Shown: positions 1 through 6,695 of the stretch, in pieces
How the letters are laid out: each line of letters begins with the position of its first letter
How positions within the stretch are numbered: position 1 is the first letter of the stretch
Source of the DNA: Aliicoccus sp041838435
Lineage (GTDB): Bacteria; Bacillota; Bacilli; Staphylococcales; Salinicoccaceae
Direction of reading: 5' to 3'
Assembly (NCBI GenBank): GCA_041838435.1
Contig: JBGYPO010000174.1
Span: 1 to 9,171, forward strand
Length of the DNA stretch: 9,171 bases
Translations under genes and position numbers: made by a program
The notes under the pieces: model-generated
What the model was told of the DNA's origin: nothing
The model's input: only the letters and a program-made list of their open reading frames with translations
Databases searched by the model: none

Positions 1-95
1 AAAAACTTTCTGAACATAAAAAAGCCACCAATGAACATTATACCGGCGAGGACAAATGTCCAAAGACCAATTAATACTAAAATAAAATCTTCCAT
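1..95 (-). CDS. Small membrane protein, N-terminal fragment, probably DUF2621 family
   Basis: This gene runs off the left edge and only its first 31 codons are visible. Read on the minus strand it begins MEDFILVLIGLWTFVLAG and continues through a glycine/phenylalanine-rich stretch to FRKF at the edge. One hydrophobic helix spans about residues 4-27 and is followed by basic residues, as expected for an N-terminal membrane anchor. The start is fixed by GAGGTG placed 6 nt upstream of ATG and by a good promoter at 117-145. The fragment resembles, from memory, the N-terminus of DUF2621 proteins (YneK-like, about 140 residues, function unknown). The family call rests on this short piece alone, so the membrane-protein description is firmer than the name. 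It is divergent from the DUF1659 gene. Confidence 0.6.
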   Translation of the reverse strand, partial: MEDFILVLIGLWTFVLAGIMFIGGFFMFRKF

Positions 96-116
96 TTTCT
101 TCACCTCAGTACTTAC

Positions 117-145
117 ATTATAAAAAATATAAGTTGAACTGTCCA
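117..145 (-). promoter_or_regulatory. Sigma-A promoter for the left-edge membrane-protein gene
   Basis: On the minus strand, TGGACA (145-140, 5 of 6 to TTGACA) and TATAAT (122-117, perfect) are separated by exactly 17 nt. Transcription would start near 110, giving a leader of about 15 nt that carries the ribosome binding site. No equally convincing promoter is visible in the opposite direction for the DUF1659 operon. The best plus-strand candidate is TTGAAC at 134-139 with TACGAT at 160-165, but its 20-nt spacer is too long. Confidence 0.7.
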
Positions 146-190
146 TTTTCTTAACACACTACGATATTAAGTGTGAAAGGTGGTGAAGAC

Positions 191-394
191 ATGTTATTTA
201 AAACAAGCGCACGATTTTATTTTTATGAACTGAACGAGGACGGTAAAGAACGCCAGCGTACACGCAGCATTCAGAATGTAGATGTTTTTTCAGACAATGA
301 AGCCATTACGGAACTTGCAAATGTTTACGAAGCATTAACGAACGATAACTATCACTTGGTCGAGAAGCAGGAAACATTCTTACTCGCAAGATAA
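191..394 (+). CDS. DUF1659 family protein, 67 aa
   Basis: A small soluble protein of unknown function. The pattern is typical of DUF1659: an N-terminal strand (ARFYFYELNEDGKERQRTRS), then IQNV, a central helix (about residues 35-48) and a C-terminal VEKQETFLL strand. There is no signal peptide or membrane helix. A longer reading from GTG at 173 is possible, but that GTG overlaps the AAAGGTGG ribosome binding site (176-183), which sits 7 nt before ATG 191, so the shorter start is preferred. It is the first gene of a tight run with the DUF2922 gene (16-nt gap) and a YvrJ gene. This trio recurs in Bacillales, which suggests a shared job that has not been defined. Confidence 0.85.
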   Translation: MLFKTSARFYFYELNEDGKERQRTRSIQNVDVFSDNEAITELANVYEALTNDNYHLVEKQETFLLAR

Positions 395-410
395 TTAAAG
401 GAGACGAATT

Positions 411-623
411 ATGGATATTAAATTAATTGCACGATTTGACACAGATGAAGGTAAGCGTTTTACGATGACTATGAATAACCCGCAAGAAGATTTAGCCCCT
501 GAACTTGTTGCATCAGAGCTTCAAAAGATTATAGATTTAGACGTCCTTGCGCCATCGCAAGGCAAACCTGTAAGTATCCATTCTGCAGAAATTGTAGAAA
601 CGAAAGTTACGACACTTATATAA
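411..623 (+). CDS. DUF2922 family protein, 70 aa
   Basis: A small soluble protein of unknown function. It shows the usual DUF2922 layout: a first strand (KLIARFDTDEGKRFTMTM), the conserved NNPQEDL turn, a helix (about residues 31-44, VASELQKII) and a C-terminal VSIHSAEIVETKVT strand pair. Length matches the family (about 70 residues). The start is supported by AAAGGAG at 397-403, 7 nt before ATG. Its first strand (ARF followed by an acidic-EGK turn) resembles that of the DUF1659 protein just upstream, so the two could be distant paralogues or partners; this is an inference from the visible pattern only. It is co-directional with the yvrJ-like gene 9 nt downstream. Confidence 0.87.
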   Translation: MDIKLIARFDTDEGKRFTMTMNNPQEDLAPELVASELQKIIDLDVLAPSQGKPVSIHSAEIVETKVTTLI

Positions 624-632
624 TTGATTGAA

Positions 633-758
633 ATGGAATGGATTCAACTGGTGGGTGATATTGGTTTTCCGATGGCAATCACTTTCTTTTTACTCTATCG
701 CATGGAGAATAAGTTAGATGATTTGATTCACTCTATCAAAGATATTAAAGTCAGTTGA
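633..758 (+). CDS. YvrJ family small membrane protein, 41 aa
   Basis: A 41-residue reading frame starting MEWIQLVGDIGFPMAITFF, with one hydrophobic segment (about residues 5-22) followed by a charged amphipathic tail containing RMENKLDDL and ending KVS. The GFP-M-A-(I/V)-T-hydrophobic-LLYR(M/I)E-KLD pattern and the length of about 45 residues are characteristic of the YvrJ family (function unknown). No good Shine-Dalgarno sequence is seen; the DUF2922 stop is only 9 nt away, so translation is probably coupled to the upstream gene. TTG at 624, directly after that stop, is an alternative start adding three residues. It is the last gene of the trio, followed by a terminator 10 nt after the stop. 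Confidence 0.85.
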   Translation: MEWIQLVGDIGFPMAITFFLLYRMENKLDDLIHSIKDIKVS

Positions 759-768
759 TAAACACCTG

Positions 769-812
769 AGGCTGCTGAGAAGTCATTATGACTAATCAGC
801 AGCCTTATTTAT
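769..812 (+). terminator. Intrinsic terminator of the DUF1659-DUF2922-YvrJ operon
   Basis: AGGCTGCTGA (769-778) pairs perfectly with TCAGCAGCCT (796-805). The 17-nt interval holds an inner stem AGTCAT/ATGACT (781-786 and 788-793), so the whole region folds into one long interrupted hairpin. It is followed by TTATTTATAT, a moderate U-rich tail. It lies 10 nt after the yvrJ-like stop codon. Confidence 0.88.
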
Positions 813-848
813 ATACTGATTTGAATGGTAATTCTCCAATCTGAATAA

Positions 849-882
849 ATAAGGTGTCACAGCTAGAAGAAAACCACCTTAT
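849..882. repeat. Short inverted repeat at the left edge of the 41-bp array
   Basis: ATAAGGTG (849-856) and CACCTTAT (875-882) are perfect inverted copies separated by 18 nt. The right arm overlaps the first copy of the 19-bp direct repeat that brackets the hairpin array. No U-tract follows, so it is not an obvious terminator. Nothing else is recognised between the operon terminator and the array. Confidence 0.5.
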
Positions 883-896
883 CTTCTAAGTGTGAA
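878..896. repeat. 19-bp direct repeat, left copy flanking the hairpin array
   Basis: CTTATCTTCTAAGTGTGAA occurs here and again, identically, at 1249-1267. The copies are 371 bp apart, which is nine 41-bp units plus 2 bp. The 3' part (AGTGTGAA) is a degraded form of the CACTGTGAA found at the same phase in internal units, so these copies may be matched terminal units of the array and not an unrelated target duplication. Confidence 0.85.
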
Positions 897-1238
897 CTGA
901 CAGTGAGTCAATACAGGGACTTTCGTTTCACTGTGAACTGACAGTGACCCAATACAGGGGCTTTTGTGTCACTGTGAATTGACAGTGACACAATGCAGTG
1001 TAGTTTGAGTCACTGTGAAACGACAGTGACCCAATGCTAGGTAGTTTGAGTCACTGTGAAATGACAGTGACCCAATGCAGGGGCTTTCGTGTCACTGTGA
1101 ACTGACAGTGACCCAATACAAGTGCTTTTGTTTCACTGTGAAACGACAGTGACCCAATACAGTGTAGTTTGAGTCACTGTGAAGTGACAGTGACCCAATA
1201 CAGGGGCTTTTGTTTCACTGTGAAGTGACAGTGACCCA
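893..1238. repeat. Tandem hairpin array, nine motifs at exact 41-bp period
   Basis: The motif ACAGTGA occurs at 900, 941, 982, 1023, 1064, 1105, 1146, 1187 and 1228, each step exactly 41 bp. In units two to nine it is preceded by its inverted copy TCACTGT across a 6-nt loop of form GAANNG, giving a hairpin per unit. The unit at 967-993 is the best: TTGTGTCACTGT pairs with ACAGTGACACAA over 12 bp without mismatch. Between hairpins two alternating linker types are seen: CAGGGGCTTTTG-like (after motifs 1, 2, 5, 6 and 8) and a TAGTTTGAG form (after motifs 3, 4 and 7). It fills most of the gap between the yvrJ-like operon and sbcD. It is not a CRISPR, because there are no unique spacers. No open reading frame of note crosses it. 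Confidence 0.93.
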
Positions 1239-1248
1239 TTTTAACCCG

Positions 1249-1267
1249 CTTATCTTCTAAGTGTGAA
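1249..1267. repeat. 19-bp direct repeat, right copy flanking the hairpin array
   Basis: Identical to 878-896. It closes the array after a degenerate last linker (1235-1248). From here to the sbcD promoter region (about 1311) the sequence is AT-rich and holds nothing I recognise. Confidence 0.85.
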
Positions 1268-1310
1268 GCGCAACTCATAAAGTTACTGCAATCCATCACA
1301 ATAACAATAG

Positions 1311-1349
1311 TTATGTATATAAATATATTTTCTTTATAATGGATATAAT
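1311..1349 (+). promoter_or_regulatory. Probable sbcD-sbcC promoter region
   Basis: Two perfect -10 hexamers TATAAT lie at 1335-1340 and 1344-1349, 27-36 nt before the sbcD start. The best -35 for the first is TTATGT at 1311-1316 with an 18-nt spacer, which is weak; the second has no convincing -35. The region is very AT-rich. The sbcD ribosome binding site AGGAGGT is at 1362-1368. Confidence 0.5.
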
Positions 1350-1375
1350 GATTACTGAATTAGGAGGTCATATTC

Positions 1376-2509
1376 ATGCGTATTTTACATACCGCAGATT
1401 GGCATATCGGCAAGAAGCTGCTGCGTAAAGATCTATTTGAAGATAAGCAATATGTCATGGATCAACTCATCACATATATTAAAGAAAATCCAGTCGATGT
1501 GGTCGTAATTGCTGGTGACTTATACGATACGACACAACCTTCAAAAGAAGCTATGCAGTTCGTCAACGATACATTAAGAACCATCAACATAGAACTTAAA
1601 ACACCCACTTTAATTATCTCTGGAAACCATGATTCCCAGTCACGACTTTCATATGCGAGCGACTGGTTTAAAGCGATGAACGTTACAATACATACAAAGA
1701 TCGAAGAAGTGACAAAACCCGTATCCTTTGATGATGTGGATTTTTATCTTGTGCCGTATTTTGATGTTTTAGAAATGCGTCATCACTTTGACGACGAAGC
1801 TATTGAGACGCATCATGATGTTTACGAGAGAATCGTTACATCGATAAAAGAAGTGATGAACCCAAATAAAAAGAATGTATTTGTGGGTCACTTATTTGTG
1901 CGCGGTGGTGCGGAAAGTGAATCAGAGCGTTCTATATTTCGTGGATTAAGCAGTGAAGTGAATCCAAACATTTTTGACGCGTTTGATCATGTGCTGCTCG
2001 GACATTTACATCATCCGTTTGCAATTGAGAAACCAAACATTCATTATGCAGGTTCACTTATTAAATACTCCTTCTCAGAAGCCAATCAACCAAAGGGCTT
2101 TAGAGTGATTGATACAGAAGAGGAAGGCGCATCACGCTTCATACCGTTTAAATTACTACGCGATTGCATCGTCTTCGAAGGTCATTATGACGATGTCATA
2201 CATGGCCGCGTTGAAACATTACTCGGTCGAGAAGAAGAGAGAGAAGCATTTTATCAGTTTTCGTTAGATGGGCTTGAAGGTATTACAGAGCCGATGGCGC
2301 GCATACAACAGGTTTATCCGAATGCACTTGAGTTAAAGCGCAAGGCGAGAAATAAAAAGAATGAGGATAGTACTGCATTAAAGGCACTATCCAGTGATGC
2401 AGATGTGTTCGAACAATTTTTAACCGCGTATCTAGACGATGATTTAAAAGATCATGCACAAGTATTGTTCGGTAAATACTTTAAGGAGGACCAGAATGAG
2501 ACCAATTAA
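1376..2509 (+). CDS. sbcD: Exonuclease SbcCD subunit D (SbcD, Mre11-type nuclease)
   Basis: The nuclease subunit of SbcCD, a Mn-dependent 3'-5' double-strand exonuclease and single-strand endonuclease that cuts DNA hairpins and blocked ends. At 377 residues it is of normal length for Firmicutes. All calcineurin-type phosphoesterase motifs are visible: D8-x-H10 (TADWH), GD at 47-48 (IAGDLYD), GNHD at 83-86, GH at 171-172 and GHLHH at 209-213. The C-terminal part (about 270-377) is the less conserved capping and SbcC-binding region. The start ATG is supported by AGGAGGT 7 nt upstream. Its last 14 nt overlap the start of sbcC, so the subunits are translationally coupled. A tandem hairpin array lies just upstream. 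No defects are seen. Confidence 0.97.
   Translation: MRILHTADWHIGKKLLRKDLFEDKQYVMDQLITYIKENPVDVVVIAGDLYDTTQPSKEAMQFVNDTLRTINIELKTPTLIISGNHDSQSRLSYASDWFKAMNVTIHTKIEEVTKPVSFDDVDFYLVPYFDVLEMRHHFDDEAIETHHDVYERIVTSIKEVMNPNKKNVFVGHLFVRGGAESESERSIFRGLSSEVNPNIFDAFDHVLLGHLHHPFAIEKPNIHYAGSLIKYSFSEANQPKGFRVIDTEEEGASRFIPFKLLRDCIVFEGHYDDVIHGRVETLLGREEEREAFYQFSLDGLEGITEPMARIQQVYPNALELKRKARNKKNEDSTALKALSSDADVFEQFLTAYLDDDLKDHAQVLFGKYFKEDQNETN
2483..2490 (+). promoter_or_regulatory. Ribosome binding site that fixes the sbcC start
   Basis: AAGGAGGA lies inside the end of sbcD and 5 nt before ATG 2496. An in-frame ATG at 2454 would add 14 residues with no family resemblance (MHKYCSVNTLRRTR) and has no such site, so 2496 is chosen. 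Confidence 0.85.
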
Positions 2510-5471
2510 ACTTGAATTAACATATTTTGGCCCTTTTAAATCTGAAACGATTGATTTTACAGAACTCCACGGTAAAATGTTTCTCCTCACGGGCCCGACG
2601 GGATCAGGTAAATCAATGATATTTAATGCAATACTCTATGCTTTGTACGGTACTGACTCAAAACATAAAAGCCTGCGGAGCCAATTTGCTAAAGAAACCG
2701 ATAAAAGCCATGTATGCCTTGAATTTGAAATGGGCAATAAACAATATAGGGTAGAGCGTACAATGACGGTTCAGCGTGAAGATAAAACAGATGTACCACC
2801 AAAGGCGTTATTAATGTTTGCTAATGGGGACACAATAGCGAGTGGTGTAAAGGCTGTAACGGACGCCGTACTAGATATCATTCATTTAAATGAACATCAG
2901 TTTAAACAAATTTTATTGTTGCCACAAGGTGCATTCAAAGAATTTTTAGTGTCGAGTTCAGATGAGAAATCGAAAATCTTATCTACGTTATTTCATGCGC
3001 AGCGTTTTATCAACTTTGAACGAGAGTTAGAGTACGCAATGAAACAAAAAAGAGATGACTTGCGCACTGGTCAAATGAAACTTGATCATCTATTTACTCA
3101 AGTGAAGTTTGAACGCTTAGAAGAAAATGAAAAATGGAATGAAAGATATGAATTATCAGTTGGTACTGAGCAGCAGATATTATTTATAGAAGATGTGAAT
3201 GAAGAAGCGGTAGCTTTGATTCAATCAAAAGAAAATCAATTGAAAGAGATCCGACACAATCTAGAGAGAATGTCTACAAGTATTAAAGAAAAAGAAACAC
3301 ATAATGCTGAGGTTGAAAAGTTCTTTTTAGTGAAGCAACAAAATGAAAAACTCGATGAAGAAAAAGATAGTATTGCAACATTAAAACTTAAGGTCGAACA
3401 GTGCAAGCGTGCCAAAGTTATGCAGCACCAGGTAAGCGGCTTCGATAAAGTTGAAAATGATAGAGTCGATAATCAAACACGTATAGAAAAGATAAATACA
3501 GAAATTGAAACGTTGAAGAAACGATTAGGCCAGCTCGGCAACGAAAATGAAGAGTTGATGAGCAAGGAATCTCATATTCTCGAATTGCGCGAGTATATTC
3601 AAAGTACGTATCAGTTTTTTGAAAATGATGAATATAAAAATATCGATAAAGCGATTGCAGAAGTGCGTAAGGAAGTAGAGTTACTAAGTCGTGAGATAGA
3701 ATCAGCACAAGTTAAAAAGCAGGCGCTTGAACAGCAGCGTGATCAGTACAAAGTAGAAAATGAAGACGACACGCTTATAAAAGCAGAACTCGAAAAAACA
3801 TCTGCCATGATTACTCAGCTGCAAGATCATGCCCATTATAATGAGCTTCTGTCACGCTTACATACAGCAGAAAGTGCTTTAACAGATGAACGTACGCAAT
3901 TAAAAGAACTATTAAACCGTAATCAAGGTTTATATTCAAGCGATGATCAGAATGCAATCGAACACTTAAAACAACATCTAGCAGTAGGTGACAACTGTCC
4001 GGTGTGTCAGCAAGTGTTAGTCGATATACCTATGCATCAGTATTTTGACCAGGAAACGGAACAAGAAATTAAAGAAGTGAACCTTAAGATTGAAAGTCTG
4101 GATAAAGAACGTCAGAAATTAGTAATAGAAACACAATTGAGTAAGGACAACATAGAAGATTTTGTAGATAAGTCAACTGATGTGTTATCGCATCAACTGG
4201 AGAGTCATAATGAATTAAGAACGACGCTCTCTCAAAGATTAGAGAATATTGAAAATAAGCGTAAATCCTACTTTAAAGTACTTGAAGAAATGAATATGCA
4301 CGCTTCAGTTCTCTCAGATTTAAACAGTCACTACCATAAGGAGTTAAGTCGTCTAGAGAGGCTAAAAGAAAAATACGATATATTTATTAAAGCAACAGAG
4401 AATGAGAATTATCAAGATTTTAAAGAAAAATATAAAATGTGCTTAGAGACAACAGAATCCTATCAAAGTAAAAAAGAAAAATTGCAAAACAATGTTCAAC
4501 AGGCTTCACAACAATTGGCTTTAGACGAGCAAGGCAGAAATCATCTATTAGAAGAAAAGTTACGATTAGATACTGTACACGCATCACTAACTGAAGAACT
4601 TAACACATTTATTGAACAAGAAAACATCGAGAACATTAATGTGTTGAAAACATTCATTCAGACCGACACCTCAAATGATGAAACTAAAATCGATGCTTAT
4701 GAAGATTCGGTAAAAAAAGTACGCATTCAGCTAGATGCACATTATGAAAATCAAACAACAGATTTAAAAGACATTAGCGATGATGAAAGAGAACAGCTTC
4801 AAGCACTCTCTCAATCACTTGAAGCAGCATCTAATCACTTGACGTTATTAAAGCATGATTTAGATGAGAACAAGAAACTATATAACCAATTCAGCAAGCT
4901 TGCGGGTAGTTTATCGGAAGATTTAACTGCATTCAATCAACACCATCAAATCTATGAAGTTGTCGCAGGTAAAGGCACACATGGGATTTCCTTACACCGT
5001 TTTGTCTTAACATATCATCTTGACCGCGTTCTAGATCATGCTAATATACGACTAGAAGAGATGACAAACGCGCGCTATACGTTGCTAAGAACAGCTGAAG
5101 CGAAGCGTAAAGGAACTGCTGCAGGCCTTGAGATTCGTGTGCATGACAGCTTTACTGGCATGACGAGACATGTCGATACACTCTCGGGTGGGGAAACATT
5201 CCAGGCATCACTCGCGCTCGCGCTTGCAATCAACGAAATCATTATTCAATCGTCAGGTGGTATTCAACTCGATACGATATTGATTGATGAAGGATTTGGA
5301 ACACTTGATCAGGAAACACTTAACCAGGCAATAGAATCGTTACTAAGTTTAGAAACTTCAGGAAAAATGGTAGGGATTATTTCACATGTTGAAGAGTTGA
5401 AACATCAACTTGAATATAAAATCGAAGTTGTGCCGCAAAATGAAACGAGTACAACTATTTTACATGTGTAG
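2496..5471 (+). CDS. sbcC: Exonuclease SbcCD subunit C (SbcC, Rad50-type ATPase)
   Basis: The SMC-like ATPase subunit that tethers DNA and gates the SbcD nuclease; 991 residues, normal for the family. It begins MRPIKLELTYFGPF, the typical SbcC opening. Walker A GPTGSGKS is at 33-40 and the Q-loop region LLLPQGAFKEFL at about 146-157. Two long charged coiled-coil arms (about 170-490 and 515-800) surround the zinc hook CPVC at 501-504. The C-terminal ATPase half carries the signature LSGGE (896-900), Walker B ILIDE (928-932), D-loop GTLD (935-938) and switch histidine H964. Every catalytic element is intact. It overlaps sbcD by 14 nt. No hairpin terminator is seen after the stop, so some read-through into the Sco gene 91 nt downstream is possible. 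Confidence 0.97.
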   Translation: MRPIKLELTYFGPFKSETIDFTELHGKMFLLTGPTGSGKSMIFNAILYALYGTDSKHKSLRSQFAKETDKSHVCLEFEMGNKQYRVERTMTVQREDKTDVPPKALLMFANGDTIASGVKAVTDAVLDIIHLNEHQFKQILLLPQGAFKEFLVSSSDEKSKILSTLFHAQRFINFERELEYAMKQKRDDLRTGQMKLDHLFTQVKFERLEENEKWNERYELSVGTEQQILFIEDVNEEAVALIQSKENQLKEIRHNLERMSTSIKEKETHNAEVEKFFLVKQQNEKLDEEKDSIATLKLKVEQCKRAKVMQHQVSGFDKVENDRVDNQTRIEKINTEIETLKKRLGQLGNENEELMSKESHILELREYIQSTYQFFENDEYKNIDKAIAEVRKEVELLSREIESAQVKKQALEQQRDQYKVENEDDTLIKAELEKTSAMITQLQDHAHYNELLSRLHTAESALTDERTQLKELLNRNQGLYSSDDQNAIEHLKQHLAVGDNCPVCQQVLVDIPMHQYFDQETEQEIKEVNLKIESLDKERQKLVIETQLSKDNIEDFVDKSTDVLSHQLESHNELRTTLSQRLENIENKRKSYFKVLEEMNMHASVLSDLNSHYHKELSRLERLKEKYDIFIKATENENYQDFKEKYKMCLETTESYQSKKEKLQNNVQQASQQLALDEQGRNHLLEEKLRLDTVHASLTEELNTFIEQENIENINVLKTFIQTDTSNDETKIDAYEDSVKKVRIQLDAHYENQTTDLKDISDDEREQLQALSQSLEAASNHLTLLKHDLDENKKLYNQFSKLAGSLSEDLTAFNQHHQIYEVVAGKGTHGISLHRFVLTYHLDRVLDHANIRLEEMTNARYTLLRTAEAKRKGTAAGLEIRVHDSFTGMTRHVDTLSGGETFQASLALALAINEIIIQSSGGIQLDTILIDEGFGTLDQETLNQAIESLLSLETSGKMVGIISHVEELKHQLEYKIEVVPQNETSTTILHV

Positions 5472-5478
5472 TAGTCAC

Positions 5479-5500
5479 AATTCATTCATAATTCATTCAT
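5479..5500. repeat. 11-bp tandem direct repeat between sbcC and the Sco gene
   Basis: AATTCATTCAT occurs twice back to back (5479-5489 and 5490-5500), directly upstream of the possible Sco promoter. It may be a binding site or just simple-sequence duplication; nothing in the sequence decides this. Confidence 0.7.
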
Positions 5501-5521
5501 TTTCAGCATGAGAACTATAGT
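5492..5521 (+). promoter_or_regulatory. Possible promoter of the Sco gene
   Basis: TTCATT (5492-5497) and TATAGT (5516-5521) are separated by 18 nt. The match to the sigma-A consensus is modest and the -35 sits in the second copy of the 11-bp direct repeat. The leader would be about 35 nt. Confidence 0.35.
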
Positions 5522-5562
5522 AAAATTTAATTAAATGAATTTGTATTGGAGGAGGTTGTGCT

Positions 5563-6168
5563 ATGAAGAAAGGCATGTTAGCACTGGTTTTAGGGGTTCT
5601 TACATTGTCTGCATGTAATAGCGGGCCTGTAGAAACACAAGCATCTTTTGGTAATACGATTACAGACTTTGAAATGGTAAACCAAAATGAAGATGTCGTC
5701 ACAGAAGCAGATATGGCAGGCAAAGTGTGGATTGCGGACTTTATTTTTACAAACTGTACGACAGTATGTCCACCGATGACATTAAATATGACGACGGTTG
5801 CCCAAGAATTGGATGAAGCAGGCATTGAGGATTACGGTATGATGAGTTTCACTGTTGATCCAGGGCGCGATGATACAGCGACGTTAAATGAATACATAAA
5901 CTACTATGAAATTCCAGAAAATACAGAGTGGCACTTTTTGACAGGCTATGATGATAAATTCATCAGAACTTTTGCTGAAAAGAATTTTAAGACACTCGTT
6001 ATCCCGCCACCAGACGGTACAGATCAGTTTACACATGGAACTGCATTTTACCTGATTAACCAAGAAGGTAAAATTATGAAGCAGTATGCAGGTGTGGATG
6101 TAGGAGACAGCCATTTCCCACTGCAGGAGATAGTATCTGATGTGAAAAAACTCGCAGGTGCAAATTAA
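5563..6168 (+). CDS. SCO1/SenC/PrrC family copper-chaperone lipoprotein
   Basis: A 201-residue membrane-anchored thioredoxin-fold protein of the Sco family, which delivers copper to, or reduces, the CuA site of cytochrome c oxidase on the outer face of the membrane. The N-terminus is a lipoprotein signal: KK at 2-3, a hydrophobic stretch, and the lipobox LSAC with acylated Cys18. The Sco metal site is complete: CTTVC (Cys65 and Cys69) within FTNCTTVCPPM, and His158 in FTHGTAFYL. The TVDPGRDD (97-104) and TGYDD (127-131) segments are also family hallmarks. The start is fixed by GGAGGAGG at 5548-5555, 7 nt before ATG. No terminator is evident after it. A general thiol-disulphide role is the alternative, but the copper ligands favour Sco. 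Confidence 0.93.
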   Translation: MKKGMLALVLGVLTLSACNSGPVETQASFGNTITDFEMVNQNEDVVTEADMAGKVWIADFIFTNCTTVCPPMTLNMTTVAQELDEAGIEDYGMMSFTVDPGRDDTATLNEYINYYEIPENTEWHFLTGYDDKFIRTFAEKNFKTLVIPPPDGTDQFTHGTAFYLINQEGKIMKQYAGVDVGDSHFPLQEIVSDVKKLAGAN

Positions 6169-6243
6169 TTTATATTTCTCCCTCTATATAATGTGAGTGT
6201 GAGATTTAGCGATGAGAAATAAAAAGAGACGCGTGGTGTATAC

Positions 6244-6609
6244 ATGAAAAGAAATCCTATAATATTATTAATCATATTATCTTTAATACCAATTGGTATG
6301 TTCATAATGTTCTACTTATTCTTTGGTATGGAGCCGAATGAACTCGAAGATATGCAATTTACAGTAGAAGGAATTGTCGCAGACACAACCGAGAGTACAG
6401 TCTTATTGGTTGAAGGTGTGCCAAAGAATGACGTGAAAGATTTATCTGTAGAGGAAATTCTAGATTTAGCAACAGAAGCACACAGAATTACTTTTGAAGA
6501 AAATATTGAAGAGATTGAAGTTGGTATGCGCATAGTTGTGTGGGTGGATGCTATCAGAGAAAGCTATCCAACACAAAGTACAGCTTCTAATTTTGAAATA
6601 GTAGATTAA
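6244..6609 (+). CDS. Membrane-anchored DUF3221 family protein, 121 aa
   Basis: A protein of unknown function with one N-terminal membrane helix (about residues 5-28, after a KRN start) and an extracytoplasmic domain. The domain has the DUF3221 pattern: a first strand FTVEGIVADTTESTVLLVEG, an acidic middle, then the conserved VGMRIVVWVDAIRESYPTQ (about 92-110) and a short final strand FEIVD. Family members are usually small secreted or anchored beta-barrel-like proteins. The cysteine of a lipobox is absent, so this is an uncleaved anchor and not a lipoprotein. The ribosome binding site is poor: only GTGGTG at 6233-6238 is close. It sits 75 nt after the Sco gene. No convincing terminator follows, only a run of nine T at about 6627-6635 without a stem. 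Confidence 0.82.
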   Translation: MKRNPIILLIILSLIPIGMFIMFYLFFGMEPNELEDMQFTVEGIVADTTESTVLLVEGVPKNDVKDLSVEEILDLATEAHRITFEENIEEIEVGMRIVVWVDAIRESYPTQSTASNFEIVD

Positions 6610-6695
6610 ATTTGATGTTTTACGTTTTTTTTTAGGGTAGAGTTTATTAAAAGGATTTTAAAATTCTTGGTACTCTAAAAAAGGTGGTTCTATTT

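Noticed and set aside
878..1267. CRISPR array
   Set aside because: The repeats are palindromic and regular, but the intervals are about 11-20 bp, fall into only two recurring sequence types and are not unique spacers. No cas genes are present.
878..1267. Insertion sequence or transposon bounded by the 19-bp direct repeats
   Set aside because: There is no transposase frame, the interior is only repeat units, and the 19-mer overlaps the repeat phase itself, so it is better read as array ends than as a target-site duplication.
3418..3708. 96-codon minus-strand frame inside sbcC
   Set aside because: It lies wholly within the coiled-coil region of sbcC, has no ribosome binding site or recognisable domain, and is explained as a shadow of the real gene.
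5493..5825. 110-codon minus-strand frame across the sbcC-Sco gap and into the Sco gene
   Set aside because: It is antisense to the intact Sco coding sequence, its protein resembles no family I know, and it has no promoter or ribosome binding site.
6212..6247. 11-codon leader peptide (MRNKKRRVVYT) overlapping the DUF3221 start by ATGA
   Set aside because: The overlap is suggestive, but there is no ribosome binding site before it and no attenuator-like structure. Such a short frame is easily expected by chance.
6610..6683. Terminator after the DUF3221 gene, and an inverted repeat TAGAGT/ACTCTA
   Set aside because: A T-run exists but no stem precedes it, and the 6-bp arms found further on are about 29 nt apart without a U-tract. 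It is too weak to call.
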